From: JAWMQL01 sp033283165
GTDB taxonomy: Bacteria > Pseudomonadota > Gammaproteobacteria > Pseudomonadales > Halieaceae
Reading direction: 5' to 3'
Assembly: GCA_033283165.1 (NCBI GenBank)
Contig: JAWMQL010000001.1
Location: 186,001-250,000, forward strand
DNA: 64,000 nt
The position numbers and the translations under genes are program-made. Positions within the stretch are counted from its first letter, which is position 1. Each line of letters opens with the position of its first letter. Below, piece after piece: positions 40,707-49,631 of this stretch. The notes below the pieces were generated by a model. The model searched no databases. It saw only the letters and a program-made list of their open reading frames with translations, and was not told the DNA's origin.

Positions 40707-43700
40707 CGATCTCGCCACCACTCGCTGCGGCACGGGACTGGCACAGGATCATATGGTCCTCGCGCTGTGACGCCGAGAGCACGAAATCGCGGTGTTCCAC
40801 CTCGCCCGCCAGCACCCGGCACTTGCAGACACCGCAGAGGCCATCCGAGCATTTCAGGATCACCGGCAGGCCGGCGCCGATCAATGCCTCGGCCGCGCTC
40901 TGTTCCGCCGGGACTTCGATACGGTGACCGGAGTTGGCCAGGGCCAGGGTAAACGGGTGATTCTCGTAGGCCGGTGTTTCCGGTACTGAGAAGTACTCCC
41001 GGTGCAGGGATTCTTCCGGCCAGCCCTGTCGTGCGCCCGCTTCCAGTACCGCGAGCATGTAACGGTCCGGGCCACAGGTATACAGGTGATCGCCCGCGCG
41101 GAAGCCGGCCAGTAGCTGATCGAGGTCGGCGCGGCTGCCCTCGTCGGAGAGGTGGACGGTGGCCCGGTCAGCCCAGGGTACGGTTGCCAGGTCCGCCAGG
41201 TAGGCCGCATCGGCGCGGCTGCGGCAGGAATAGTGGAGTTGGAAGTCAGCCCCCAGCGCGTTCAGGCGATGGGCCATGGCGATCAGCGGGGTAATGCCGA
41301 TACCGCCAGCCAGCAACAGTGAGCGCCCCGCGGACTCCTCCAGGGGAAAGTGGTTGATGGGGCGGGAAACAAACACCCGCCGACCCTCGGTGAAGATCCG
41401 GTGCAGCAGGGCGGAGCCACCGCGCCCGTCGTCTTCGCGCAGAACCCCGATCTCGTAGTGGCGACGATCTGCCGGGTCGCCAGCCAGGCTGTACTGGCGC
41501 AGGAACTCCGGGGCAACCACCACATCCAGGTGGGCGCCCGCCTCGAAGGGGGGTAACTCCCCGCCGCCCGGAGCGGTGAAGACATAGCGGCTGATCGAGT
41601 CAGTCAGGGTTTCCACCCGGGAAATCACCAGTGCCAGTACCGGCGCCTCACCCTCGGGGTGAGCGTATTCGTGGGCCAGGCCGTCGGTATCCCCTGCCGC
41701 CAACCGCGCCTGGTACTCCTCGGGACCGATCAGCCGGTCATAGGCTTCGATCCCGGCCTCCCGGTCCATGGGGAAGGGGTAGGGGTAGGGGGGTGGCGCC
41801 AGGTGCGCCGGGTAGACCGCCAGGGTCTGATCCTCGTACCGGAGATCCAGGTCCGGTTGCAGCGCCCGCTCGGCGCTGCCGTGAGGTGAGGGCTGGTAGG
41901 GACCCTCGTCGATCATCTCCAGGTCCCACCACCACTTCTTTAGCGGGTTGATATTGCCATGGCCCAGGCGGTCGTCCAGGGCCGCCAGCAGTCTCGCCGC
42001 CCTGGGCACATGGCTTGCCAGCCAGCGGAAAGGCGCCTCGGCGAACAGTCCCTCCAGGTTCCACGGGCAGGTTTTCATGCAGCGACCGCACATCGCCCCC
42101 GCGGCCTGGGTCACCCGGTAGGTGGTGCACTTCTGGCTGTCCGACTTCCAGATCTCGTAGCCGTTGAACATGCGCTTGGGACCGGCGGTGATCGCTCCCG
42201 AGGGGCACTCGCGGGCGCACTTGTTGCATTGCGCGCAGAACTTCTGCAGCCCGAAATCGATGGGCCGGTCGTGGCTCAAAGGCATGTCGGTGGTGATGGC
42301 GCCGGATTTCAGCCGTGGGCCGAGAAAGGGGTTGAGAATCACCTCGCCGATGCGGCTCACCTCACCCAGGCCGGACAACAGCAGCAGCGGCGGCTGCAGT
42401 ACCTCGCCGTCCATCACGGTGTGCACCCGGGCGCGGTAGCCGAGATGGCGGATCTGGTCGCCGATGATACCGCCGAGCAGGGAGAAGCGCAGGTAGGCGC
42501 GCATCGACTGGGAACAGGCAATCCAGTCGTCGCCCGAGGCGCCCTCCATGGTCTCGTGCCCCTGGTCGACGATGACCGAGATGGCGTTGGGGTGGTAGGC
42601 GGGCAGCGGCTCGCCCGCCGCGTCGTGGGAGTAGTAGGCCCACGCCGGGCAGCGGGAAATACCGACAGCGTCGGCGCCGAGGAAATACAGCGCCGCCCTG
42701 ATGTTGCGGCTGTTGCGGTCCGCTTCTGTCGCGTCAGGATGGACCTGCGGGGCAACCGGGCCGTCCTGCAGCAGCACAAACGCCCCCAGGGGCCGGCGCG
42801 CAGCGAAGCTGGTGGCGCTCTTGCGCACGTAATTGCCGTTGCGGGCGCCGTCCTGCACCTTCTCTCCCATGTCGCCGAAAATAGCCCGGGCGAACATGTC
42901 CGTACGCTTGGGTACCCGCGGTATGCGCGGCTCGTCGACCAGGGTGGTGGGGGTGTCCACCCGTTTACTGTGCTCGAACGGATAGGCGCCGTCCATATAG
43001 CGTCGCTTGCGGTAGGCCAACCGGTTGAACCGGTTCCTGGCAAAGCCCCTGCCCAGCCACCAGGCGGGGCCGTGGCTGTGCCAGCGCTGGCGCAGGCTGG
43101 CCGGTGCGAGGGGGCTGTCCGGGGCGAGTTCCAGGGTGGTGGTCACTGCGCAGAGGCCAAAGCGGGTGCCGGTGTACGGGTTGCTGAGAACCGGGTCGTC
43201 GGCGCCTTCCTCCACCCGGGCGAGCCCCGCCGCCACCGCCAGTTTATTCAGGTCGACATCGGTACAGGCGCCGGAGTGGGCGCGTGCCTCATGGCCGAGC
43301 AGGCGGATATAGTTGGAGAGAATGGCCGCCGTTTCCGCGCCTCGAACGCAGCTGCGTTCGGCACTGCAGTCACGCAGCCACTCGCAACCCGGTTCATCTG
43401 CGCCGGGTTCGCGGGGATACTCGTAGAGGAAAACCACCGCATGGGTGTGGTGCATGGCGGAGGTCGGCGGGGCATTCATGGACTCACGCAACTCTGCCAT
43501 GATCACGTCGATACCGGCGGCCAGCGTCCGGGTCTGCTGGTTGCGCAGCATGTCCGCAAGTTCGCCAATGTCCGGGTTGGTCAGGGGCTCGCCGAGGAAC
43601 ATGGCCGGGCTCAGCGCGCAGATGCCCACCTGTGAGGCGTCCTGGTAGTAACCGAAGGATTTCAGGTGCCGGGCGCGCTCTGCCGGGTCCTCGGGGATCA

Positions 43701-43920
43701 CGGCTTGCTCTTTCTTCACCAGGCCGTCGCGGATCGCGTCGAGCATCGCCTGGTAGCGACGCATGGCGTTGACCAGGCTGTTGTCCTCCTGGCGGTGAAA
43801 GCTGAGAGGCTGCATGGGCGGCACCCGTGACAGGTCTGGCGGCTTGTCACTCCTGGGCAGCCGCTCCAGGGGGTAGGGACCCAGGTGGAAAGGGCGGTTG
43901 GCGTAGGAGAAGAGCCTCAA
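40693..43920 (-). CDS. self-sufficient reductive dehalogenase: B12/2x[4Fe-4S] domain fused to flavin/2Fe-2S reductase
   Basis: This 1075-residue protein starts at TTG 43920, whose codon overlaps the upstream stop (ATTGA); the open frame continues 22 residues further but through the neighbour's coding sequence. Residues 1-680 match catabolic reductive dehalogenases. Two ferredoxin-type cluster motifs are present: C562xxC565xxC568xxxC572P, then C598-x12-C611xxC614xxxC618P. Before them lies the segment FLGPRLKSGAITTDMPL. Residues 755-1075 form a phthalate-dioxygenase-reductase-like module with RQYSLAGDP for flavin, GGIGITPLIAM and YTCGP for NAD(P)H, and a plant-type 2Fe-2S site at Cys1024, 1029, 1032 and 1060. 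There is no Tat signal, so it is cytosolic and non-respiratory, like BhbA/RdhANP enzymes that remove halogen from aromatic rings. The substrate is unknown. Confidence 0.9.
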   Translation of the reverse strand: MRLFSYANRPFHLGPYPLERLPRSDKPPDLSRVPPMQPLSFHRQEDNSLVNAMRRYQAMLDAIRDGLVKKEQAVIPEDPAERARHLKSFGYYQDASQVGICALSPAMFLGEPLTNPDIGELADMLRNQQTRTLAAGIDVIMAELRESMNAPPTSAMHHTHAVVFLYEYPREPGADEPGCEWLRDCSAERSCVRGAETAAILSNYIRLLGHEARAHSGACTDVDLNKLAVAAGLARVEEGADDPVLSNPYTGTRFGLCAVTTTLELAPDSPLAPASLRQRWHSHGPAWWLGRGFARNRFNRLAYRKRRYMDGAYPFEHSKRVDTPTTLVDEPRIPRVPKRTDMFARAIFGDMGEKVQDGARNGNYVRKSATSFAARRPLGAFVLLQDGPVAPQVHPDATEADRNSRNIRAALYFLGADAVGISRCPAWAYYSHDAAGEPLPAYHPNAISVIVDQGHETMEGASGDDWIACSQSMRAYLRFSLLGGIIGDQIRHLGYRARVHTVMDGEVLQPPLLLLSGLGEVSRIGEVILNPFLGPRLKSGAITTDMPLSHDRPIDFGLQKFCAQCNKCARECPSGAITAGPKRMFNGYEIWKSDSQKCTTYRVTQAAGAMCGRCMKTCPWNLEGLFAEAPFRWLASHVPRAARLLAALDDRLGHGNINPLKKWWWDLEMIDEGPYQPSPHGSAERALQPDLDLRYEDQTLAVYPAHLAPPPYPYPFPMDREAGIEAYDRLIGPEEYQARLAAGDTDGLAHEYAHPEGEAPVLALVISRVETLTDSISRYVFTAPGGGELPPFEAGAHLDVVVAPEFLRQYSLAGDPADRRHYEIGVLREDDGRGGSALLHRIFTEGRRVFVSRPINHFPLEESAGRSLLLAGGIGITPLIAMAHRLNALGADFQLHYSCRSRADAAYLADLATVPWADRATVHLSDEGSRADLDQLLAGFRAGDHLYTCGPDRYMLAVLEAGARQGWPEESLHREYFSVPETPAYENHPFTLALANSGHRIEVPAEQSAAEALIGAGLPVILKCSDGLCGVCKCRVLAGEVEHRDFVLSASQREDHMILCQSRAAASGGEIVIEL

Positions 43921-45905
43921 TTCTGTTCCATCATGGCGAGAACCTGCCTGCCGGCGCGCTCGCCCTCGTGCACGGCGCCCTCCCACATCTGCATGCCCAT
44001 CAGTTCCGCGTGGGCGAAGGCGATACGGCCGTGGGGATTGCGAATGACATCCGAGGGCGCCGGCTTGCCCTCCACGCCGAAGAAGAATCCCGGCGGCGTG
44101 GCTGCATAGGCATGCCCCTGGCGATTGACGATAATACCGGCGATATCCCGGTCCGCGTCGAAGCCGCCGGGCCCGAACATCTCGGTAAACTGGTCACGCA
44201 CCCTCGTCTCGATATCCGCGTAGGTCATGCCGAACATGCGCATGCGCGCACTCACAGTCTGTTGCTCTATGGGGAGCCCGGCCTGGCAGAAGGAGTTGTA
44301 CATGGTGACCACGATGGGCTTGTCGGGCTCCAGGGGCATAGGCTCCTTGCCGTCGAGTATCATCTGCCGGCGCAGGGTGAGGAACCAGCCGAGGTCGTCG
44401 TCGAACCAGCGCACGGAAGCCACCCCCAGTTTGTCCATGAATTTCCAGTTGCGCAGGGCCACGTTGATCATCATCATCGGCGCGTGCATGAACTGGTCCA
44501 TCGCTTCCCTGTGCGTGTCGGGCAGGTCGGTGACCACCCGCTTGTTGAGGTGTTGCTGACCGGCCATCACGACGTGGCGGGCACGCACCCGGTACATTGT
44601 CTCGTCCTTCAGGTAGGTCACGTTGACCTGTTTCGCCCTGTGGGCGGAGCCCGCATGTTGCACGTTCACCACCAGCGATCCCATGCGCATGCGCACCGCT
44701 CTCTGCGGATTGTCGATCACCTGCCAGTTCACCGGCCCGGTGAGCACATCCATCAGTGAGTGGGTCTCACCGAATATGTCCGGGATCAGCTTCTGCACGA
44801 TGTGCCTCAGCGTGCCGGTGTTGCCACCGGGCCACTGGGCCAGGTAGACATAGTCGGTGACATCGCCCATCCCCAGCTGTCGACCGTACTGCAGAACCCC
44901 CGGTTGCAGGAAATTGAACGCCTGGTAGGCGGAGATGACATCCGGTCCCAGTCCCATGCCCATGGCGGCACCGAAGGGCTCCAGGTATTTGTGAATGAAG
45001 GGATTGTCGATTCCCATCTCATTCACCAGGAACTCCCGGTAGGTCATGCTGTCCAGCCACTGGGCCCAGTCTTCTCGCTCCGGTGGCTGGCGATAGGTCT
45101 CCATCCACAGCAGGTCGCTGCGGGCTTTTTCATCCAGTGGGGTGTCGGCGAAGCGGTTGGACCAGGGATTGACCGCCATGGGGTGGCCGGGGAAATGCCA
45201 GCCCAGGTCGGTTGCTTCCCAGGTCAGGTGCATGGGGGTGTAGTTGTCCACGGGAATCTTCAGCTTTGACTGCGTCGATTCCTGCCATTCGAATTCTGTG
45301 GGCAACTCCAGTTCACCCCACAGTTCGCTGTACATGCCGATCTCTTTCGCCCGGTCGAGGGGCCACACGGCGCCAGTGGAACCCTGCGGCGCCCACAGTT
45401 TATAGCCATCCACCTCAAATTCGTTGTGCCGTGCCTCGCCGCCAAAGATATCGTGGTTGTCGAGGATGAGGATTCGTGCGTCCGGCTTTTCCTTCCGTAA
45501 TGTGTAGGCGGCAGTACAGCCTGCGAAACCGGCGCCGACCACGACCAGGTCGTACACCTCGCCAGTCTCCAGGGCGCCCGCGAGGCGCTCATGGAAATCG
45601 CCGTTGCGTAACGTGTGGGCGGCGTTGACCACCTCGTGGGTGTTGCCATTGGCGGTGGCGTAGTCGCCGATACCACCATAGCCGGTCCATTTCTCGTCCA
45701 GGTCGTTAAGCGGCAGGGGAATGGTTCTACCCAGCTTGAACGGGGGCCGGGTCTCTTCCGCGGACAGGGCAGCCAGCGGCGCGCCCGCGGAAAGCAGGGC
45801 GGCACCGCTGCCGATCAGGGTGCCGCCGACAAAGTCCCGGCGGGTGATCGCCGCCTTGCCAGTGTTCCGGGAGGCGTGCTTGCGCTCGTCAGATTTCTTA
45901 TTCAT
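43917..45905 (-). CDS. Tat-exported FAD-dependent oxidoreductase
   Basis: The 662-residue protein begins with a twin-arginine signal (ITRRDFVGGTLIGSG, Arg22-Arg23). The FAD-binding Rossmann motif G124-A-G-F-A-G129 follows in DLVVVGAGFAGCTA, with the acidic ribose-binding end at ILILDNHD. The C-terminal segment IAFAHAELMGMQMW resembles the end of amine-oxidase-type flavoproteins. It would act in the periplasm, or be folded with FAD and then exported. It is the middle gene of the dehalogenase operon: its stop is coupled to the dehalogenase start, and a SnoaL-like gene lies 24 bp upstream. Its reaction is not known; oxidation of the dehalogenase substrate or product is inference. Confidence 0.82.
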   Translation of the reverse strand: MNKKSDERKHASRNTGKAAITRRDFVGGTLIGSGAALLSAGAPLAALSAEETRPPFKLGRTIPLPLNDLDEKWTGYGGIGDYATANGNTHEVVNAAHTLRNGDFHERLAGALETGEVYDLVVVGAGFAGCTAAYTLRKEKPDARILILDNHDIFGGEARHNEFEVDGYKLWAPQGSTGAVWPLDRAKEIGMYSELWGELELPTEFEWQESTQSKLKIPVDNYTPMHLTWEATDLGWHFPGHPMAVNPWSNRFADTPLDEKARSDLLWMETYRQPPEREDWAQWLDSMTYREFLVNEMGIDNPFIHKYLEPFGAAMGMGLGPDVISAYQAFNFLQPGVLQYGRQLGMGDVTDYVYLAQWPGGNTGTLRHIVQKLIPDIFGETHSLMDVLTGPVNWQVIDNPQRAVRMRMGSLVVNVQHAGSAHRAKQVNVTYLKDETMYRVRARHVVMAGQQHLNKRVVTDLPDTHREAMDQFMHAPMMMINVALRNWKFMDKLGVASVRWFDDDLGWFLTLRRQMILDGKEPMPLEPDKPIVVTMYNSFCQAGLPIEQQTVSARMRMFGMTYADIETRVRDQFTEMFGPGGFDADRDIAGIIVNRQGHAYAATPPGFFFGVEGKPAPSDVIRNPHGRIAFAHAELMGMQMWEGAVHEGERAGRQVLAMMEQN

Positions 45906-45929
45906 CTCGGGTCTCCGTATAGCCGTGTT

Positions 45930-46424
45930 TTATTCGATCTCGAATTCGCCTACGACGTACATCTCGCCGCGGGACCACCACTCGCCGTTTTCCCTGTGCC
46001 ACAAGAATAGCATTTTGAAAGTAAATGGCTCCTCGCCCGATGCTGCCGGAGGGGTGACGTGGAAGTTCACCCAGTCCCAGCCGGTATCGCCATCGACGAA
46101 ACTCTTGTAGGACTCGATACGCACCGCGCTCGCGATGACCTCTTCGTACACGGGGCGCAGTTCCTCGCGGCCGCGATGGGTGCTGCCATCCGGGCCCGTG
46201 GATATCGCCCCGGGATGGTAGAAACGGGTCAGGATAGGCTCCGGGTCGTTGGCGGCGAAGGCGGCCTCCTTGAGGTCGTATTTGGCGCGAATCTCGCGCT
46301 TGAACGACTCCAGTTCCCCACCGCCCGCGGCGGAGCCGGCAAACAGCAGGGCCAGAAACATAGTGAGCAGGGCGAGGTGCGGGTGTTGCCGCTTGGCGGC
46401 ACTGGCTGGTGTCGAGCTGGTCAT
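45930..46424 (-). CDS. exported SnoaL/NTF2-like protein
   Basis: This 164-residue protein has an N-terminal hydrophobic signal (LLTMFLALLFAGSAAG) and one NTF2-like domain. Typical blocks are FAANDPEPILTRFYHPGAISTG, broken here by DPEP, and WDWVNFHVTP with MLFLWHRENGEWW. The fold binds small hydrophobic ligands and can act as an isomerase, hydratase or lyase; catalytic residues are not fixed within the family. It is the first gene of the dehalogenase operon, 30 bp downstream of a promoter whose -10 box sits inside the TetR-type operator. A GGAGA ribosome site precedes the start. Confidence 0.8.
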   Translation of the reverse strand: MTSSTPASAAKRQHPHLALLTMFLALLFAGSAAGGGELESFKREIRAKYDLKEAAFAANDPEPILTRFYHPGAISTGPDGSTHRGREELRPVYEEVIASAVRIESYKSFVDGDTGWDWVNFHVTPPAASGEEPFTFKMLFLWHRENGEWWSRGEMYVVGEFEIE

Positions 46425-46442
46425 TTCGATTCTCCATTTAAT

Positions 46443-46489
46443 AGGTCTTTCGTTCTAAAAAATATAGAACGATTGACCTAGAAAGTCAA
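46443..46489 (-). promoter_or_regulatory. promoter of the dehalogenase operon with a 37-bp TetR-type operator
   Basis: The palindrome 46443-46479 has arms AGGTC-N3-CGTTCTA and TAGAACG-N3-GACCT around an AT-rich centre. On the minus strand TTGACT (46489-46484) and TATATT (46466-46461) form a near-consensus sigma70 promoter with a 17-bp spacer, and the -10 box lies at the middle of the palindrome. Binding by the adjacent divergent TetR protein would block the operon and probably the regulator's own gene. Confidence 0.85.
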
Positions 46490-46502
46490 GGCGGGATGGG
46501 CT

Positions 46503-47162
46503 ATGATGCATCACATGAGCAGCCCAGCGGGAAACAGTGTAAGCAGGACACGTCGCGGCACCGCAGTGCGCCAGCGGGGCAAGGACCGGGCGGCCAGCAT
46601 CCTCAGCGCCGCAAAAAAGATCCTGGTGGAAGAGGGCCTGGCAAGTCTGAGTACACGCCGGGTGGCCGATGAGCTGGGAATCAGTGTCGGCAACCTGGCC
46701 TATTACTTCCCCAGCAAGGACAGCCTGTTGCAGGCGATTGTCGAGCATGTAATCGAGGGCTACGACCAGGCGCTTGCCCGCGAATCGGCGTCCTTCCCGG
46801 ACGACCCGGTCAGGCGCTTTTCCGCTTTCATGCAGTACATGATCGAGGATGCCAGGAAGCCCGAGGTGCGGCGGTTCTTCTACCAGTTCTGGGGTCTTTC
46901 CACCCACCATGAACAGGTGGCAGTGGCGCGCCGGGCCATGTACGAGCACTTTGCCCGGCAGACCGCTGACCTGTTACAGAGCATTCATCCGCAAAAAGGT
47001 GCTGCGGAGCTGGAAACCATCGCCTACAGCATCCTGGCATTTACCGAGGGACTGCACGTGGTATTCGGTTCCGGCGACATCAAGCGCATCCAAACGGCGG
47101 CATTTGGCCGCCATGCCCTGCGGCAACTGTTATCGATAGCGGGCGTGTCGTCGCCCGGCTGA
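46503..47162 (+). CDS. TetR-family repressor of the dehalogenase operon
   Basis: The 219-residue protein has an N-terminal TetR helix-turn-helix (RAASILSAAKKILVEEG then RRVADELGISVGNLAYYFPSK) and a C-terminal ligand-binding region of about 150 residues. Starts at 46503, 46506 and 46515 are all possible; I use the first because a GGGATGG stretch precedes it. It diverges from the SnoaL/flavoprotein/dehalogenase operon with a single long palindrome between them. Repression relieved by a pathway ligand, such as the haloaromatic or its product, is the natural model. Confidence 0.88.
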   Translation: MMHHMSSPAGNSVSRTRRGTAVRQRGKDRAASILSAAKKILVEEGLASLSTRRVADELGISVGNLAYYFPSKDSLLQAIVEHVIEGYDQALARESASFPDDPVRRFSAFMQYMIEDARKPEVRRFFYQFWGLSTHHEQVAVARRAMYEHFARQTADLLQSIHPQKGAAELETIAYSILAFTEGLHVVFGSGDIKRIQTAAFGRHALRQLLSIAGVSSPG

Positions 47163-47178
47163 TATTGTTCGACGCCGC

Positions 47179-47772
47179 TCAGTCGGCCAGCGGATAGCAG
47201 CGATGCTGGTTCCCGTCAGCCGCCATGTGGCCCACGCGTATGAAATGCTGCCCGTTCTCCACCGCGGTATAGACCTGCTCCACCAGGTTTTTCGAATGCA
47301 GGTGGGCCATGTCATTCCACGGTGCGTGCTCTCTATCGAGCCAGGCCCATTCCAGGGTCTCAGCGGTGGTGCTCGCTGCCAGTTCGCTGGTGCAGGGGTA
47401 GCGAAAAACCACGTAGATCTGGTCTATGGGCAGAACCGAACTCAGGCTCATGGGGATCAGTTGGCCGGGGTCCAGGCTGATGGTGGTCTCTTCCTTCAAC
47501 TCTCTCGCCGCGGCCTGCTGCAGCGACTCCCCGCACTCCACAAAGCCGGCCGGAAAGGCCCACTTGCCCCTGCCCGGGTCGATGCCGCGGCGGGTCCAGA
47601 GCAGCTTCTTGCCGCAGTGCAGAAAGGCGGCCACCAGAATGGTCGGGTTGCGGTAATGGGCAATCCTGCAGTGGTTACACCAGGGCCGCTCCCGCTCGTC
47701 GCCCTCGGGTACGCGCATGACCAGGCCCTGGCCACAGTAGCTGCAGTATTTGAGGGTCCGTTGCGGGCTCAT
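47179..47772 (-). CDS. Nudix hydrolase with N-terminal zinc ribbon
   Basis: The 197-residue protein starts with a zinc-ribbon (CSYCGQG near residue 10 and CNHC near 32), followed by the Nudix box GFVECGESLQQAAARELKEE. This keeps the REUXEE core, although the Gly after the EE pair is Thr. This layout is like NudC-type/NADH pyrophosphatase relatives, which hydrolyse dinucleotides such as NAD(P)H or ADP-ribose-like compounds. It is the last gene of the minus-strand RidA-to-Nudix operon and converges with the TetR gene. Its link to the catabolic pathway is unclear. Confidence 0.85.
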   Translation of the reverse strand: MSPQRTLKYCSYCGQGLVMRVPEGDERERPWCNHCRIAHYRNPTILVAAFLHCGKKLLWTRRGIDPGRGKWAFPAGFVECGESLQQAAARELKEETTISLDPGQLIPMSLSSVLPIDQIYVVFRYPCTSELAASTTAETLEWAWLDREHAPWNDMAHLHSKNLVEQVYTAVENGQHFIRVGHMAADGNQHRCYPLAD

Positions 47773-47807
47773 GGGAGGCGTTTGGCCACTCCTTCCGAGC
47801 CCGGGGC

Positions 47808-48281
47808 TCAGAGGTAAACAGTGAGCGATTTCTGCGGTGCGTCGCAGTTGATGAGTGTAACTTTTTTGTGGCGTATCTTGAAACTGTCGCCGTCGGGTAC
47901 CAGGTGGTGCTCCACCCTGGCGCCGAAGACGCGCTGCTCGTTGCGGTAGTACACCAGGATCTGCTGGTTAGAGGTCACCACCCGGTCTCCCTTGTCATTG
48001 CCGCCGGCCTCGCGGACGTTGCCTATCAGGTGGGAGCAGCGGGTAGGGTGGTCCTTGGACGCGGCTCGCGGGTGCACGTAGTTGCGCCGGCGCACCTCCA
48101 TCATCACCCGGTCATCGTAGAAGATGGAGATGTGGTTGATCGGGTCTGCCTGGTCTTCCTTTACCGGCATCCAGTAGGTGCCGTCCGGGGTGAACAGCTC
48201 CATCCAGCTGTCCAGGTCCGGGTTGTCCAGCAGGGCAGCTTCGTCGTAGAGGAATTCCTCGATTTTCCTGATGTCAGTCAT
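47808..48281 (-). CDS. aromatic-ring-hydroxylating dioxygenase beta subunit
   Basis: The 157-residue protein has the NTF2-like fold of Rieske oxygenase small subunits, with typical segments FLYDEAALLDNPDLDSWMEL, broken as DEAALLDNPDLD, plus YDDRVMMEVRRRNY and the ending RHKKVTLINCD. It forms an alpha3beta3 oxygenase with the preceding alpha subunit and mainly has a structural role. It starts 1 bp after the alpha-subunit stop. No ferredoxin or reductase gene is adjacent. Confidence 0.9.
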   Translation of the reverse strand: MTDIRKIEEFLYDEAALLDNPDLDSWMELFTPDGTYWMPVKEDQADPINHISIFYDDRVMMEVRRRNYVHPRAASKDHPTRCSHLIGNVREAGGNDKGDRVVTSNQQILVYYRNEQRVFGARVEHHLVPDGDSFKIRHKKVTLINCDAPQKSLTVYL

Positions 48282-48282
48282 C

Positions 48283-49608
48283 TCAGGCTGCCTCCTCCTG
48301 GCGGTAGCCGCCGGTCATGTAGTTTCGCCAGGCGGTGTACTGGGTGCGCATGTCCAGGTCCGAGGTGCCGCCACCCACGATGCGGTCTTCCAGTTCCTGG
48401 TCCTTGCCGAACTGGCGGTACATCTCGATCCAGTCGTTGCTGGGGTCCTCGGAGCCCGCCTGGATGCGCATATAGGCCTCCAGGTCGTCGGGGCCCACCA
48501 TGGAGGCATTGGAGTTGATCAGCCGGGAGTAGAGCAGGGTGCGCTGCAGCATTTCATCCGGCGCGCCCTTGAGGCGAAACGACCAGGTTTCCACGATGCA
48601 CTTGTTCACCGCAATCGGCCGCACCACGCGTATATTCTGTACCGCGCTCTTGATGGTCAGTGAGGGGTAGTACAGGGTGTTGTGTGTATTGAAAGTCAAA
48701 ATCTCCCGGGTGCGCTCCTCGCCGTAGGCGTCGACCATGGCCTGGCCGTACGCGGGCATCACCGTGTAGTCGGCGTGAATGCTGCTCTTGCCGCCGTCGT
48801 AGTGGTGGCCGTACTTGAATCCGGTAATGCCGGTGTCTTCGAATACCTCGTAGGAGGCGCCGAAGGGCGGGATGATTTCCGCCTCCGCCCGCTCTTTGGC
48901 TGCGGATTCGGGCAGGGTGGCGATATAGTCCTCCGCTGCCTGCACCACTGACTGGTGGGTGACCATGGGGTGCATGGTGTCGTTGAGGTTCTCCAAAAAC
49001 AGCTTCCAGTTGCAGTCGTGCTCGTAGCGCAACACGCCTCCGGCTACTTCCACCTCGCCCTCCGGCGCACGGTCACAGAGATTGTCGAACACGTCGATGG
49101 CGCCGCCCATCCAGGTCTTCAGGTCCGGCGCGCTGGCATCCAGGGTGGCGAAAACGAAACCGCGGTAGCTCTCGTACTGGGCCACTTTCTGCAGGTTATT
49201 GGCCGGATCCTTGAGGTCGAAGCCGGTGTTCTCGTAGCCCGCTTCATTGGGAATCTTCAGCAGGGTGCCGTCGGTGTTGAAGGTCCAGCCGTGGTAGCAG
49301 CAGCGGAAGGCCCGCGCGTTACCGCAGGGGGTATCCACCAGCTTGGCGCCCTTGTGGGCACAGCGGTTATGCAGTACGTGCACCTCGCCCTTGCGGTCGC
49401 GCGTCATCACCACCGGGATCTTGTGATTGATGTTGAGGGTGTAGTAGTCGCCGGGGTTGGGTACCTGGCTTTCGTGACCGATATAGATCCAGGCGCTGCC
49501 CCAGATGCGCTCCATCTCCAGTTCGAAGATCTCCGGGTCATTGTAGATGCTGCGGTGCAGCCTGGCTGGCTCCACCAGGGCGCCGATCTGTTCGTTGCTG
49601 TAAGTCAT
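48283..49608 (-). CDS. Rieske non-haem iron aromatic-ring oxygenase alpha subunit
   Basis: The 441-residue protein has the Rieske 2Fe-2S motif Cys83-x-His85 (NRCAHKGAKL) and Cys103-x2-His106 (FRCCYHGW). The catalytic iron site follows in ENLNDTMHPMVTHQ, with His213 and His218 as ligands and Asp210 as the bridging acid. It adds dioxygen to an aromatic or polycyclic ring. The neighbours (SDR, CoA ligase, thiolase-like protein) suggest a CoA-dependent aromatic or terpenoid/steroid route. Electron donors must come from elsewhere. Confidence 0.92.
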   Translation of the reverse strand: MTYSNEQIGALVEPARLHRSIYNDPEIFELEMERIWGSAWIYIGHESQVPNPGDYYTLNINHKIPVVMTRDRKGEVHVLHNRCAHKGAKLVDTPCGNARAFRCCYHGWTFNTDGTLLKIPNEAGYENTGFDLKDPANNLQKVAQYESYRGFVFATLDASAPDLKTWMGGAIDVFDNLCDRAPEGEVEVAGGVLRYEHDCNWKLFLENLNDTMHPMVTHQSVVQAAEDYIATLPESAAKERAEAEIIPPFGASYEVFEDTGITGFKYGHHYDGGKSSIHADYTVMPAYGQAMVDAYGEERTREILTFNTHNTLYYPSLTIKSAVQNIRVVRPIAVNKCIVETWSFRLKGAPDEMLQRTLLYSRLINSNASMVGPDDLEAYMRIQAGSEDPSNDWIEMYRQFGKDQELEDRIVGGGTSDLDMRTQYTAWRNYMTGGYRQEEAA

Positions 49609-49631
49609 TTTATCCTACCTCTGCGAAACGG

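Noticed and set aside
41959..43635. 558-codon open frame on the plus strand inside the dehalogenase region
   Set aside because: It is antisense to the dehalogenase domain, which carries exact Fe-S motifs; its own product is Gly/His/Val-rich with no domain.
40693..43920. Identification as an epoxyqueuosine reductase (QueG) or respiratory dehalogenase
   Set aside because: QueG is about 350-390 residues with no reductase fusion; respiratory enzymes have a Tat signal and a membrane anchor partner, both absent here.
43921..43986. Start of the dehalogenase at ATG 43986
   Set aside because: The extra 22 residues are Arg/Gly-rich and read through the end of the flavoprotein gene; TTG 43920, overlapping that gene's stop, fits coupled translation and the conserved-looking N-terminus RLFSYANRPFHLG.
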